Made by a program: the position numbers and the translations under genes
Assembly: GCA_946902985.2 (NCBI GenBank)
Contig: OX336389.2
Span: forward strand, 1,015,591,441-1,015,655,440
Length of the DNA stretch: 64,000 nt
Direction of reading: 5' to 3'
Origin: Meconema thalassinum
Lineage: Eukaryota > Arthropoda > Insecta > Orthoptera > Tettigoniidae
Shown: piece after piece, positions 33,345 through 44,156 of the stretch
Numbering within the stretch: position 1 is the stretch's first letter
Layout: each line of letters begins with the position of its first letter
The notes under the pieces: model-generated
Database searches by the model: none
The model's input: the letters and a program-made list of their open reading frames with translations, nothing else
Told to the model about the DNA's origin: nothing

Positions 33345-33742
33345 TCCAGGCCATAACTGAATTTCAGCGTTCCAAAGTTAGAATTTTGACAAAATATCTG
33401 AAAAATGTGATTTTTTATTGTTTAACAAAGTAAATATTTCTGTAACCATAAGTCCTAGAAACAAAATATCAAACGTAAATTATAGGAAATTTAATTGTCT
33501 ACAACATTGATTAGAACCCTTTTTTTCGCTAAAACGCACCGAAACGGAGATACAGGTGAGAATATCAAGAAAAGGCCGATTATTGGCGATTTTTTCAATA
33601 TGGCGGCGGGCGCGGAGGGGGGAAAATTGTGCATTTTCCATTTTAAACACCTACTAACCATCCTAGAAAACATATAAAAAATTTAGAACTACCGGACCGT
33701 TTGTAAGGTAACCCCCCATTTTTTGCTCTATTCACTGGACTA
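33345..33742 (-). repeat. Right TIR of the nuclease transposon
   Basis: It is the inverted partner of the left TIR and ends CACTGGACTA before the TAA duplication. It retains an extra CAAAAAATGGG-type block that the left end lacks. Confidence 0.85.
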
Positions 33743-34666
33743 TAAGTTCAGCAATCGACAGGGGTGCCCAATGGAGTTCATGAACACTATAGAAAATAAA
33801 TTCGGGGAGAGGTTGGAAAATGGTAGTATTGAGTGGTGCCAGGTAGTTGAAATTTTAGAACAAGTGTTTGTGGGGGAAACGAGGAATTGGTTTGCTGTCT
33901 ACAGAGACAAGTTTACTGATATCAATGATTTTAAAATGAAATTCTGTGAAAAGTTCTGGAATGAGGTTATTCAGTCGCAGCATCGTGAGGGAGTAGTGTG
34001 TGGTAAATATAACCCTAAAGGAAGCTCCACCATGACCGATACTTTTTAGGGCAGGTATTAGTGTGTAAATATCTGGATGGCTTGAAGGAGGAAAGTGATG
34101 TGGTAAGGTTGCTACTTAGGCACTTTCCCTATAGGATCAAGGAGGCTGCTTGTATCCAGAATGTAAAGACAATATCACAAGTAGAAAATTTGTTAAGCAC
34201 ATTTGATGCACTAGGGAGAGGGGGTTATGAGGACAATTTCAATCGGAACCAGGGAAATAATAATAATAGACCTAATGAAGCCAGGCATCAAGAAGTTCAA
34301 GGGAACGGTGGCGAAGGGGCCAACGCTCAAAATAGAAATAATAATAATCAGCTAAATCAGAACAGAGGAAATGGCTATGGTAATCAGTATCAAGGGAGGA
34401 ACAATGATTTCAGGGGAAATCAAGGGAGGAACAATGATTACAGGGGAAATCAAGGGAGAAACAATGATTTCATGGGAACTCAAGGGAGAAATTATAATGA
34501 CAATAATTACAACCAGAATAGGGGTCAAGGAAGAGGACAGCCTAGTGGTAGTAATATACAGCCAAACAATGACAACACAGCCCAGAACAACCAGACCAGT
34601 TCAGTAGTTAGTAGTACTACGGCCAGCTGTAGCGGTTCTTTAAACGCGAACCAGGCTGCGAAGTAA
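33743..34666 (+). pseudogene. gag: gypsy B gag, C-terminal part
   Basis: It resumes after the transposon with NRQGCPMEFMNTIENKF, WCQVVEILEQVFVGETRNWF and DFKMKFCEKFWNEV, the retrotransposon gag core. A one-base shift in a T run near 34045 moves the frame. After it come LVCKYLDGLKEESDVVRLLL and a long Asn/Gly-rich tail. The tail has near-identical repeats of the kind GRNNDFRGNQ and no CCHC knuckle. The repeated basic/polar tail may bind nucleic acid in place of the zinc finger. Confidence 0.8.
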
Positions 34667-34782
34667 GGTCAGAATCTCAGTCTGTAGCATGCCCTGTCCA
34701 TACAATTATACAGGAACCCTATGACCTAAATGTAAGAAATGAATTATTACATGAACTAAATGATGAAGGTATTATTCAGGAA

Positions 34783-36837
34783 GTGGTTAGTAAGAGCCCC
34801 ATAGTTAAATTTAACGTGTCCGAGGCGTACACAGATGTTTTAATTGATAGTGGTTGTATGAAGAGTTGCATAAGTAGTGCATTTTATGATAAAATGAAAG
34901 GAACTGGAGTAAATTTTGAGGAGATGCCAATTAAAAGCACTTTTGTTATCACAGCTGTTGGGAAGAGGTCTAAAGTAATTTCTAAGCAAGTTTTAGTAGA
35001 CATTAAAATTAATAATCATGTAGAGAAGCAGATTTGCCTTGTAATTCCAAATTTAGTATTCAGTGTTATCTTGGGTTCAGAGTGGCTAAGTAGAGTGTCT
35101 GGTAACTTATGTTATGATGTAGGGAGTTTGAAATTTAAATGGGGAGATTCTGAAGTAGAAGTAGCGTTCAATGACCATATTCAGAGTAGTAGTATTGTAG
35201 GTGTGATTTGTACTTTAAATGAGATATCGCCAGCCGTAGAGCGGGGTTCTCCATGTTTTGTGGGCAGTGTGATTACGAACGGATGTCTAGAGGACTCGTT
35301 ACGTGATGCTGCATTTCAGGGAAATATAGAGGTGGAACAATGTGTTCGGCTCTATGATGTGTTATGGTGTAATAGGAGAGTTTTTGAGGATCGCATTGGT
35401 ATGGCCAATTGCTATACACATTCATTGAACGTTATTGATAGGTCAGTATTCACAGGACATAGATATCCTGTACCTTTCGCTTATCAGAGTGCAGTTGAGG
35501 CACAAATTAACCAGATGCTTGAAGATGGGATTATTGAGCACTCTAACAGTCCATATGTTAATTCTTTGATCACGGTACCCAAGACCGACGGCACTGTTCG
35601 TATTTGTTTAGACGCTCGTTTGGTTAACAGTAGAATTAGTTCAGATCAGCTGAAATCTATGTCAATAGAGGAATTAATGCAAACATTTGAGGGGAAGAAG
35701 TATTTCACTTGTGTAGATTTGAGTTCCAGTTTTTGGCAAGTGCCACTTATGTACGAAGAAAGACCATTTACAGCTTTTAGTCATAAATATAACCTTTATC
35801 AATTTTGTAGAACACCTTATGGGTTAAAGAGTAGTTCAGCAGCTTTAATTAGGGCTTTAAACATCGCATTAGGGGATGACACAGGAGAGTTTGTAACCAT
35901 TTACATAGATGATATGGTAATTAGTTCACGCAGTTTTGAGGAGCATCTACGTCATTTAGATATAGTTTTTCAGAAGTTAGATCAGGCAGGGTTCACTTTG
36001 AAGCTGTCTAAGTCGTCATTATGTCAGTCAGAAGTGACATTTTTAGGTCATAGAGTGTCGCGTAGAGGTGTAACACCAGAAGAAAGTAGGGTTAATAAGA
36101 TACTTAACGCAGAGGTGCCACAGAATGTTAAACAGTTAAAAACTTACCTGGGAATTTGCAACTTTTTCAGGAGGTTCGTTCTTAAATACTCAGGGTTGGT
36201 AGAACCATTCAGGGAATTGCTTAAAAGTGGGACTCTTTGGAGATGGGAGTCCAAGCATGATCAGGCTTTTAGAGCGCTGAAGGAAGGTTTTGAGAAAGCT
36301 GTAGTGCTGAAATATCCGTTAAAAGATAAGGAATAAGTGGTTATGACAGATGCTTCACATATAGGCATTGCTGGAGTATTATGTCAGAAAAATGAGGAGG
36401 GTAATCTGTGCATTGTATCTTTAGCCTCGCGAGGACTGACAGCAGCAGAGAAAAGATACACGATTACTGAGTTAGAGCTTTTAGGTATTGTTTTCAGTTT
36501 AGGGAAATTTAGAATGTATTTAGTAGGGGGGAAATTTGAGATCCACACTGATCACCATGCATTACTGTATATGAGAACTTGTAAACTCAGTTCTAACAGA
36601 GTTAGTAGGTGGATTCTTGCTCTGCAGGAATACGAATTCACAGTAAAATATATTAAAGGTAAAGATAACATTCTTGCAGACATGCTATCGAGGGACACTA
36701 ATTTATGTAGGGATTATCCTGTGGTTAAAGCAGAGGACGGTATTTTAATATGTGCATGTGTGGACAGTAGCAACAGGGCATCGTTACAGACACTGAGAAA
36801 TATGCTAGTGGAGCAACGTGATGACGCTCATTTATAG
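34783..36837 (+). pseudogene. pol: gypsy B pol: protease, RT, RNase H
   Basis: The aspartic protease has VLIDSGCMKSCIS and a later VILGSEWL. The RT has TVPKTDGTVRICLDARLVN, YFTCVDLSSSFWQVP, FCRTPYGLKSS and the catalytic YIDDMVIS. The connection has TYLGICNFFRRFV. An in-frame TAA at 36334-36336 precedes RNase H (VMTDASHIGIAGVL, ITELELLGIVFS, HTDHHALLYM). The start codon given is the first Met of the frame. Translation more likely enters by frameshift from gag. The domain order fits Ty3/gypsy. Downstream the integrase core is absent. Confidence 0.9.
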
Positions 36838-36987
36838 GGAGCCACTTGCAAGGTTGGAAGCAGGTGACGCAGGAACATTTATAGTTTCCAAACGTATTGG
36901 CAAAACAGCATATGTGCTGGAGAATAGTGAGGGAAACAGATTATACAGGACGTATAATATACATAGTCTACGAAAATATGTGTCATA
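36838..36987 (+). pseudogene. gypsy B integrase C-terminal module only
   Basis: A frame-shifted remnant reads EPLARLEAGDAGTFIVSK, then GKTAYVLENSEGNRLYRTYN and LRKYVS, like the C-terminal GPY/F-type end of gypsy integrases. The zinc-binding and DDE core that should separate it from RNase H are missing. An internal deletion at about 36838 is therefore the simplest reading. Confidence 0.65.
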
Positions 36988-38064
36988 AAGCGAGTGTGTT
37001 TAGCTGGCGAGCCAGCCTATCAAATGAGTAAGTGTGGTATTTGGTGCGTGGGAGGAGATGGTCTTCCAGGCAGGCGTATCAGAAGTCACACAGGGGGGTA
37101 GTATGTAAGTAAATGAGAGTTTTTAAGGTACAGGGAAATATGACGGGATTGTCGGATGCTCTTGAGCACTAAAATGTCTCGATACACCAAGGCCAGAATT
37201 TGGTAGCGCTGGTGAATTCCCATTTGCCTCCTAGAGATGGGTGAGCGCTTGGACAGGGTATTTTTGCTTAAGGCGTCCACGAGGCAAAAGATGGGCCATC
37301 AGAAGGCGAGACAGTCCTTCATGAAACTCATACATATCAGCACACGTGATTTCTGTTTACGGCCTCACCATGTAAGATTTGTAAGTGTGTAATTTAGGTA
37401 ACTTGTACAAAGGTATTATTTGTGTCAGGAGAACTGGTCTGTGTTGAGAACTAGTATTAAGTAGAATATGGTCTACGGGAACTTAACAAGACAGGGCGAT
37501 TACGGCACAGAAATATTTGGTGTTATATGTAATGCGCATTTACTGTTTTTTTTTTTTTCCAGAAGTCAATATTAATATCGTCTGTTATAAAGAGAGATTA
37601 AGTATTACGGTCACGAGGCGCTGCCACAATAGTGTGATCGTGTGCTCAGTGATAAGTGAGATTAAATTTCACCATAAGGAAGGGACCTCCAGTGAAATTA
37701 GGAAGTTCTATGGAGATATAAATATATCAGAACACCTTCAATGCGTGTGATATGACATCATAAATACATAGTGCTCACACATTAATTATGTCTATTTCTC
37801 CAACATAGAGAAATTTGAGAGGCAGAAATATCCCTGGAACACTATTCTATATGTAAAACATTGGACTGGTTGCAAAGTGCAATCCATAGTGACAACAAAC
37901 TTTGACGCAATGTGCGTGAAAAAAAATTATGAGTGTATATATCTGTAATTTAGAGTGATCTCATTTATGTAATATGTATTTTGGATCGCGTTTATTAACG
38001 TGTCTGGGATAATCGGATAACGGACCGTCGTCATGGTAAATCATCCGATGATCCGAGGCGAATA
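36988..38064 (+). other. gypsy B 3' untranslated region
   Basis: About 1.1 kb lies between the integrase end and the 3' LTR. It includes a G-rich run near 37094 and a T13 tract near 37545. I see no envelope-like ORF. Confidence 0.6.
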
Positions 38065-39523
38065 TGTAAAGTGTTTTTCGAGGGGTTTTCATGCCACTGG
38101 CATAAGTCAGTAGGAAGCCATTCTCTATTTATTTACGCGGCAAATTGTTCAGCCAAGATAAATTTTCATGTTAATTTATTATTATTATTAATTTATTATA
38201 ATTATTATTAAGATATTTTCGGAGCATTTTATAAAAATTATAAGCATACAGATAGGTTTTCTATGTCTCAGAAAACGCTATCACGCAAATTATTACGAAC
38301 GACAATATCATAGAAAGTTATGTGATTACGGGATTTTACAGAGTTTTCGTCAGTTAGGATATTTTGAGAGACATGAGTCACTGGAAATTCATATACAGGA
38401 TTAATCTTGTCGGGAAGCATGACGCAATCCTGCGTTGCAGCTTAACGAAAAGGTGGATGTATGGAACGGAATAAGACTTCACCCTACCGCCGAGTGTAAT
38501 GAGCCAGAGGAGGGGAATATAGCGCGTGGGGTGCAGCCAATCAGTGGAGACCATGTAAGCTAGAAGTCGGATGAAGAGTGGGGATGCGACGTGTGGATAT
38601 ATCGTTCAGCGCGCCGTGGAACGAGGACTATCTGTATAGAACTTAATGAGTACGGTTGTACGCGGGAGTCGCTCCGATGTTCCGTGGAGTGGAGGACTAA
38701 CTTTTGTAAAACTTAACTAGTGTGGTAGTACGAGTGTTTGGGTCCGATGTACGGACCATAGAATTATCTAATCTACCAGAATCTCATCAAATATCGACAA
38801 AGATGTCGACGTCCAGGAGACTGTGGGAAGCTCACAGCATCATCCAGTACGAGGGAAAGGCTTCGGCCATTTCCAGTGGTAAGCGCGAATGACGCAGAAA
38901 TACGCAATCTCTCATTTCTCTTTGTTTTATATTTCATATTTCAGTAACTTCATAGCTTGGGAATAAGAGTAAAATCAATAATTTATCAGACTCCGTTTTC
39001 ACGTGATTTTCTATCGGTAATATTAAAATTGCAACGCTCCAATTTAAATTTTAAACTTATTATTATTAATTTTGCTATACTTGTTTTATATAATAAATTC
39101 ATTTCTTTTACAATGCAATCTTTGCTTTCAGTAGGTAGCATTAGATATAGACCAATTCTTTCTCCTGATACAATTGTTTGTTGGGTTAATGATCCAATCA
39201 TACCACGATCTGAGAGTAAAGATTCTTGAAGGTGTTCTACCAGAGCTAGACGTTGTTAAATACAAATTTAGATTTCAGCATTGCATTGAGGTCTTGGCAC
39301 CCATTAAAACAACATAGCTTAGGCAAAGGTAAACAGTTACATTTATCACCCAACAGTTAGGGGCAGCCAAACCGTTACACTTGTTGCTACCAACATGGGG
39401 CTTTAATTAATGTTACATTTGTCGCTCAACGTGAGGGTCAAACTGTTACAATTGTCGCTCAACGTGTGGGCTAGCGAAACGCTACACTTGTCGCTCAACG
39501 TAAGGGCTAGCAAAACTGCTACA
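38065..39523 (+). repeat. 3' LTR of gypsy B
   Basis: It is nearly identical to the 5' LTR and lacks one TTA in the AT-rich tract. The short ORF with donor, the acceptor site and the terminal tandem units are all conserved. It is followed by the ATAC duplication. Confidence 0.93.
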
Positions 39524-40280
39524 ATACCATCTCAATCTGTTCTGCTCCAGCTTATCATTCAACTTCTGAACATTCACTTCCTTTCGAATGTCTTCATTTC
39601 TCACTCTCTCTCCTAATCTTCTGTACCATACTCCTCAGGAATTTCATTTAGGCTGCCTGTATTCTACTTTCATCTCTCCTCATCATTGGCCAAGTTTCTG
39701 CTCCATACATCATTATTGGTAAGTAATAGGTCATGTACATCACTTCCTTAGCCTTCAGTGGTATGTCACCGACAGTAGTGGCTACGCTGGCTAAAGCGCG
39801 GCATTAGGTCATGAGGCCAAGCTCTCTGCTGACTCGGTAGACGCGTGGGTTCGAGCCCCACCGTCGGCTGTCCTTGAAATGGTTTTCCGTGGTTTCCCAT
39901 TTTCAACACCAGGCAAATGCTGGGACAGTACCTTCTGACAGGCCACGGCCGCTTCCTTCCACATCCTTGCCCACTTTCCTCCATTCATCTCATCTCTCAT
40001 CCCGACGCGCAGGTCGCCTACGGGCGTCGACTAGAAAGACCTGCACTCGGCCTCTCAGGAGGCTACACGAAAAAAAAAAAAAAAAAAGAAGTGGTATGTC
40101 TTTACCCCAAACTAAACTCCGAACCTGATGATAGAAAACACACCCACATTGTATTCTCTTGATGATTTCCATATCCAATCTTGCATTTTCCATCAATTCA
40201 CTTCCTAAATATTTGAAGTGCTCTACTACTTCCAGATCTACATCTCCAATTTTAACAACATGGATGCAACATGTCACCCA
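39524..40280 (-). pseudogene. LINE RT C-terminal half, right part, split by gypsy B and a SINE
   Basis: On the minus strand it reads VVKIGDVDLEVVEHFKYLGS, then QVRSLVWGKDIPL. After the SINE come YGAETWPMMRRDESRIQAA and KLEQNRLRWYG. It joins in sense with GHVKRMNDE at 27876. The RT catalytic part is lost by 5' truncation near 40280. Confidence 0.8.
39768..40089 (+). repeat. tRNA-derived SINE with poly(A) tail and target duplication
   Basis: It has an A-box-like TAGTGGCTACGCTGGCTAAAG and a B box in GGGTTCGAGCCCCACC. The body contains the CCATTTTCAACACCAGGCAAATGC and GACGCGCAGGTCGCC blocks. An A18-type tail follows. The 11-bp direct repeat AGTGGTATGTC flanks it (39757-39767 and 40090-40100). 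It inserted into the LINE remnant. Decayed relatives are near 712, 10140 and 41570. Confidence 0.9.
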
Positions 40281-40491
40281 ATATAATAATAGAGTAATAA
40301 TAAACTTTAAAAATCTGCAATCTGTTAGATTGTTAAGGATATCCCCAATGAAATTTTATGGTGGATGAATAGAACAGAATATAAGTAACTGAACATGCCT
40401 TATTCCCTCACCTTGACTTACACAGGTTATAATAGTACAAAAACATTGCACGTCATGAAAACTAATCTACCATGACTTTTTACACTAAAAG

Positions 40492-41082
40492 TTTACCGAC
40501 GTGATCTTAGGAAGCTTGAGCGTTTCCACCTACAAAAACTTCGATCAATCCTGAGGATTAAATGGGAAGACCGCATTACCAATATTGCTGTTCTGGAAAA
40601 GGCTCAAATCAACAGCATAGAATCATCCATAATAGGTCACCAATTTAGATGGATTGGTCATGTCCATCGGATGGATGATGTGAGATTACCTCGTCAAATG
40701 CTATATGGTGAGTTATGCTATGGCACCAGACCTCATGGTGGTCCTAAGAGGCGCTACAAGGACCAATTTAAGCAGACCCTGAAATTGACAGGTCTTGATT
40801 CACAAACCTGGGACATGCTGGCTGAAAACCGCTCAACTTGGCGCCGTACCATCTCGGATACTGTAAAGGCGTTTGAAAGGGATCGACGCATACATGAAGA
40901 GGCCAAGCGTCAAGCTAGGAAACTTCGAGCAGCCCAACCACGTCCTCCTCCAGCAATACTATGCGACTTGTGTGGTCGCTTGTTCCATGCCAGGATTGGA
41001 CTCTTTAGTCACCTTAAACACATCCACAAACTGGACTGAAGGAAGAAGATTTATACTCGGATTCGAGTTAAAGCCGATGATG
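40492..41082 (+). mobile_element. Zinc-finger LINE, 5'-truncated copy
   Basis: It begins inside the C-terminal part (YRRDLRKLERFHLQKLRSIL) and ends with the GATGATGA tail. It is flanked by the direct repeat ACACTAAAAGTTTA (about 40482-40495 and 41083-41096), a good target duplication. The sequence is very close to the longer copy at 45447. The frame to 41039 is open and ends in a C2H2-like finger, CDLCGRLFHARIGLFSHLKH. Confidence 0.88.
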
Positions 41083-41170
41083 ACACTAAAAGTTTAACCC
41101 TCCGTTAGGCGCGCGGGTTTGCGGAACGCCGTTTGTCGCGCTGGGTCTGGTGGCTCCATTCTATTGCTTC

Positions 41171-41362
41171 TCAATAATTGTTCATTATTTCAACTTTATA
41201 TTTACTGTCTATATGGTAGTTTTCATTTTCAACAATTAATTCTAGTGTTTCATCACTAACAAAAAGATTCCAACATTGAAATTGAGTTCTAGTATTCTTA
41301 GGAATCCTTACATCAGGTAGTTTTGCCAGAATAATGTGGGGCCCTGTCTGAGTAACCATCAA
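41171..41362 (-). pseudogene. piggyBac transposase fragment
   Basis: The frame contains RTQFQCWNLFVSDETLELIV and NENYHIDSKYK. This matches the region before the first catalytic Asp in piggyBac transposases, where a W.LF...LL..I pattern is conserved. The acidic N-terminus (SDTDHEIDQEGG-like) is recognisable about 600 bases upstream on the same strand near 42000. The catalytic core is not present. Confidence 0.6.
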
Positions 41363-41458
41363 TGGTTCCTAGTTCCATTTTGTGCCACCCTTGCCTAAAA
41401 CGAAAAGAAATGTAGTCCGTCCTAATAATGAAAGTTGTTGATTCTTAGGGGCATTGCG

Positions 41459-41905
41459 ACATCGTGGTCATGTGGGCCCGTGTACTTGGGCGTGTGTAGA
41501 ATTTGTCTGGTAACCTATGTCACCGTGATGTCTGTAGTAGTGTGTGTATTTGGAACTGAGGTACGATTATGGTAGGAAGCAGCCATGGCCTTCAGTGTAG
41601 AAGTGGGAAACCACAGAAAACCACTTCTAGAATGGTTGAGGTAGGAATCGAACCCGCCTCTTCTCAATTTCGCCTCTCGAGGCTGAGTGTACCCCGTTCC
41701 AGCCCTTAGACCAGATTTAAATTTCTTGGCAGAGCCGGGAATCACAAGCGAGTCTCAGCGGTGACAACCAAGAATGACCACTTCGTGGTCATGTGGCCCC
41801 GTGTACTTGGGCGTGTGTAGAATTTGTCTGGTAACCTGTGTCACCGTGATGTCTGTAGTAGTGTGTGTATTTGGAACTGAGGTAGGATTATGGTAGGAAG
41901 CGGCC
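41459..41905. repeat. SINE block flanked by a roughly 120-bp direct duplication
   Basis: The stretch beginning GTGGTCATGTGG and running through TTATGGTAGGAAGC occurs twice, at about 41464-41582 and 41787-41901. Between them lies a reverse SINE containing AATCGAACCCGCC (B box in reverse). Confidence 0.6.
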
Positions 41906-42779
41906 GTGGCATATGTATAATAATAATGGCCTACTTACCAATACAATATAAACCGCCATCCAATTCTTCACTTCCAATACCTCCCTCCTGATCAATTTCA
42001 TGGTCAGTATCTGAGTCTTTAGATCTTGTTTCAACTCTGTCTTCATTATCAGTCACCAGTTTCTGTGAAATTATCATCAACTAGCGATTTGTTATCTTCC
42101 AGCAGAAGGCAACATACTTCATCTACATCCTTAGGTTTTCTTAAGTCTCATCTCTCTTTACTTACAGTACATTCAATAAGGTAACGTACCAAGCCAAATA
42201 ATTCCTATAACAGCACACCTGCAACTCACTGATAGAATGCTATATCACTGGGTGCACTGGAGCTAGCAGTCCCACATACAGTAATACAGCAGCTGACATG
42301 TGGAATTATTTTTAGGCTTGTCATTTCATAACTCCAGGAAAATGCTTACTAAGGTATGGTGTAAGATGCCCCAAGACCCATGCGCATCTTATGGAGGGTT
42401 AAAGTAAGGGCATTCGAAGGAAACATTTACTGCAAACTAGCATGGTTGGCTCACTGGCCTTTAAAAGGAATTAATTTACTTACATGATATGTCTTCTTCA
42501 CTGAAAGTCTCCTCTATCAGTACATCATTCTGAGCAGGAAAGAATCCAATTATTTGGCCGACCCTTGCATAATAATGCTATCACTCTCACGACGACTCTT
42601 TCCATCCTACCAAGACAAAGAGAAATTCTTACACAAACGGAACAATTGAATTATATTTCTAAACCTAATGAACGCAATTCGATCAAATGCGTGACATTAT
42701 TCCAAATTTATGTTAACATAACCTAGAATATATCAAATGGCATGCATTAGATTTTTTAAAGGTAATATTCAATGCAATG

Positions 42780-43022
42780 TCAGGTGGTCATACTGTACCA
42801 GTATTTGGCAATAAAAATTTTTATCTTCATCTTCAGTTCATCAGTGGATTTCATCTCGCCTCCCAACTCGCAGAATCTCTGAACCATTCTCGTAAAAATG
42901 TTTTTCTTCCTCGCAACACCCCTCAATGCCACCTTGAATTCTGCCCACACCTCTAAAAGTATCTCTACATCAACATCTCTCCACTCTGACCTCTTCATTT
43001 TAATGTCCAAACTCATTTCCAT
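42780..43022 (-). CDS. Myb/SANT-like domain exon, Harbinger partner N-terminus
   Basis: It starts MEMSLDIKMKRSEWRDVDVE and continues LLEVWAEFKVALRGVARK, FTRMVQRFCELGGEMKSTDE and LKMKIKIFIAKYW. The pattern of three helices with spaced Trp/Phe fits the trihelix SANT-like domain of Harbinger-associated proteins. A donor-like GTACAG follows KYW. Further on the same strand, at about 42487-42570, an open piece reading GFFPAQNDVLIEETFSEEDI ends at a GTAAGT donor. Together with the C-terminal exon at 26877 it could form one gene, now split by insertions. Confidence 0.55.
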   Translation of the reverse strand: MEMSLDIKMKRSEWRDVDVEILLEVWAEFKVALRGVARKKNIFTRMVQRFCELGGEMKSTDELKMKIKIFIAKYWYSMTT

Positions 43023-43560
43023 TTCTCAATAACAAAGAATTAAAATTTAGAAAAGATAAGGAAATAACACCTCAGACAACAAAAAGCTGAGCTCCTCAAA
43101 ATACCGCAATTGTAGAGGATATAGTGCCAGCCAAAGAGGGAAAAAGAAATGGCTAAACATTTGCACTGCCTCCATAGTTCTTATAGATGGAAGTATAGAA
43201 CATACCAACGATCGCAATGGCCATGAACACTATTATCTAGTTATCAGGATCGGGCTGATCCTGTTAGAGGGAAAGTTAGTCGAGATAATGTAATCCTGTT
43301 GCGTTTAGACATACCAACTTAATCTGGATCAAGGCCTAATCAGGATCACAACTGTGCCGTCTAAACGAGGTATTAGGTTAAGTGTATAATTATGTAATGT
43401 ACGCATATCCCACACAAATACTGAGGCGGGAATGGAGCCCTTAGGTTGAGTGTATAATTATATAGGCGTATCCCAGAAACTCCTTTTGTTCGAGATTCCC
43501 CAACAAGCACAGTCGCACAGCGCTGAAACTTACAAACACATTTGCCGTAGGACTTCTTCT
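43023..43560. other. Unassigned; possible Harbinger end and short local duplications
   Basis: A GTGTATAATTAT...GGGAATGGAGCCCTTAGGTTGA motif is repeated near 43380 and 43450. A GTTTAGAC/GTCTAAAC inverted pair lies near 43305 and 43360. I could not define element ends. Confidence 0.35.
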
Positions 43561-43564
43561 TGAG

Positions 43565-43800
43565 AATTCGACTGGCAGCGTGGCTCAGCGGTAACGTTCT
43601 AGCCTGCTGTACCCAAGGTTGCAGGATTGAATCCCGGCACAGTCAGTTGGCATTTTAGGGTGCGCAAAAGGACAGATTTACTGTAGATTTATTGGCACGT
43701 TAAAGATCCCATTCGAGGCAAAATTCTGGCACCCCGGCGTCTCTAAAAGCCGCAGTAGTTAAATGAGACGTAAAACCAATAACATTAATTAATCTTCTTG
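43565..43800 (+). repeat. tRNA-derived SINE
   Basis: A-box-like GTGGCTCAGCGGTAACG and a B box in GCAGGATTGAATCCCGGC are followed by a body with ATTGGCACGTTAAAGATCCC and GGCGTCTCTAAAAGCC. Degraded relatives are near 14170, 15745, 16435, 50095 and 56120. Confidence 0.85.
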
Positions 43801-44156
43801 TGAAGATAAGTTTCCAATAGGAAATTTTGTTGGCATGTTTTCCCCCCCTTTGTTGCTAGTGGTATAATATTGGTACTGCTACTTTATAAGATTTATTAGA
43901 TGCAATTTTCAATGTTGTTATTCCATTTGAAGTAGGCCTCCTATGTGGTTATCAATATACTGACGACTTCATTCATTTTTTACAATACAATAGCCTAATT
44001 ATGCCATTAAATGCAACATACTATCAACTGATATCACACAGAGAAAAATATCACCTATTATTATTAATATACTGGAAGACAAGAATTACTAAAACATGAC
44101 CGTAATAAGGTGGGGAAGAGAAAGAAAGGAATAAACAAGTACTTCCATGAAGAACT
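43801..44156. other. Unassigned intron DNA
   Basis: No supported feature is visible. Confidence 0.4.

Larger units (their letters stand above)
30467..33742 (-). mobile_element. Long-TIR DNA transposon with nuclease gene (Academ-like)
   Basis: Terminal inverted repeats of about 390 bp start TAGTCCAGTGAATAGAG on both ends and are around 85-90% identical by eye. The left copy has a short deletion after GAG. A 3-bp TAA is duplicated at 30464-30466 and 33743-33745, and excision would restore the gag frame. The single gene encodes a PIN/XPG-like nuclease with a Cys-rich tail, not a DDE transposase. XPG nuclease plus Cys-rich finger and a 3-4-bp duplication are known for Academ elements, so that assignment is an inference. 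Confidence 0.75.
27877..39523 (+). mobile_element. Ty3/gypsy LTR retrotransposon B, with a nested transposon
   Basis: The LTRs are 1461 and 1459 bp, starting TGTAA and ending GCTACA, with the 4-bp duplication ATAC at 27873-27876 and 39524-39527. They differ at about 1% by eye. The interior holds gag (split by a 3.3-kb transposon), protease, RT and RNase H. The integrase core is missing although its C-terminal module is present, and a roughly 1-kb 3' untranslated part follows. An old LTR of the family is at 1-415. Gag and pol are broken, so this copy needs help to move. Confidence 0.93.
41098..42398 (-). mobile_element. piggyBac-like element, decayed
   Basis: The ends CCCTCCGTTAGGCGCGC and (reverse) CCCTCCATAAGATGCGC are each bounded by TTAA (41094-41097 and 42399-42402). 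A piece of transposase and an acidic N-terminal stretch remain on the minus strand. A SINE-derived block lies in the middle. Confidence 0.72.
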
